Part shown: positions 6,123 through 6,137 of the stretch, one piece after another
Numbering within the stretch: position 1 is the first letter of the stretch
Layout of the letters: each line of letters starts with the position of its first letter
Assembly (NCBI GenBank): GCA_003164275.1
Contig: PLSY01000222.1
Coordinates: 1-6,137, forward strand
Origin: Acidimicrobiaceae bacterium
GTDB taxonomy: Bacteria; Actinomycetota; Acidimicrobiia; Acidimicrobiales; RAAP-2
Length of the DNA: 6,137 bases
Reading direction: 5' to 3'
Notes under the pieces: generated by a model
Told to the model about the DNA's origin: nothing
The model's input: the letters and a program-made list of their open reading frames with translations, nothing else
The model's database searches: none
Position numbers and translations under genes: made by a program

Positions 6123-6137
6123 GGGCGAGTGGCGGAA
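6123..6137 (+). tRNA. tRNA-Leu, 5' end only (cut by window end)
   Basis: The last 15 bases read GGGCGAG then TGGCGGAA. The first seven fit a 5' acceptor strand, and TGGCGGAA is the U8-to-A15 block typical of bacterial tRNA-Leu. The anticodon and 3' half are outside the window, so the isoacceptor cannot be read. Mycobacterium has a tRNA-Leu gene at the same place, divergent from fhaA, which supports the call. The assignment rests on 15 bases plus synteny. Confidence 0.7.

Overview
This window looks like chromosomal DNA from a high-GC actinobacterium. It holds the conserved cluster that couples Ser/Thr phosphorylation to cell-wall growth. The compact layout and the long Thr/Pro-rich extracytoplasmic tails suggest a deep-branching actinobacterial lineage, possibly of Acidimicrobiia type. 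That placement is inferred from style and not shown by any marker gene.

Layout: all five protein genes lie on the minus strand and read right to left. They are fhaA (5306-5962), fhaB (4789-5286), pstP (3438-4787), pbpA (1939-3438) and pknB (21-1835). fhaA to pbpA are tightly packed, with gaps of 19 nt and 1 nt and then a 1-nt TGATG overlap. A gap of about 103 nt with a perfect 7-bp hairpin precedes pknB. At the right edge, divergent from fhaA, a tRNA gene starts on the plus strand and is cut by the window end. Its 5' end matches tRNA-Leu. A tRNA-Leu next to fhaA is also seen in Mycobacterium.

How the genes work together (established for the family): PknB is a membrane kinase whose outer PASTA repeats sense muropeptides or lipid II. 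PstP is the membrane PP2C phosphatase that reverses its phosphorylation. FhaA and FhaB read phosphothreonine through FHA domains. PbpA is a class B transpeptidase that cross-links peptidoglycan during elongation or division.

Main departures from the textbook order (tRNA-Leu, fhaA, fhaB, pstP, rodA, pbpA, pknA, pknB): rodA and pknA are both missing here, with no remnant at the expected junctions. FhaA is also very short. I see no mobile element, CRISPR array, phage gene or convincing undescribed system. The interest lies in the reduced gene content, possible promoter and hairpin architecture, and candidate phospho-docking sites.
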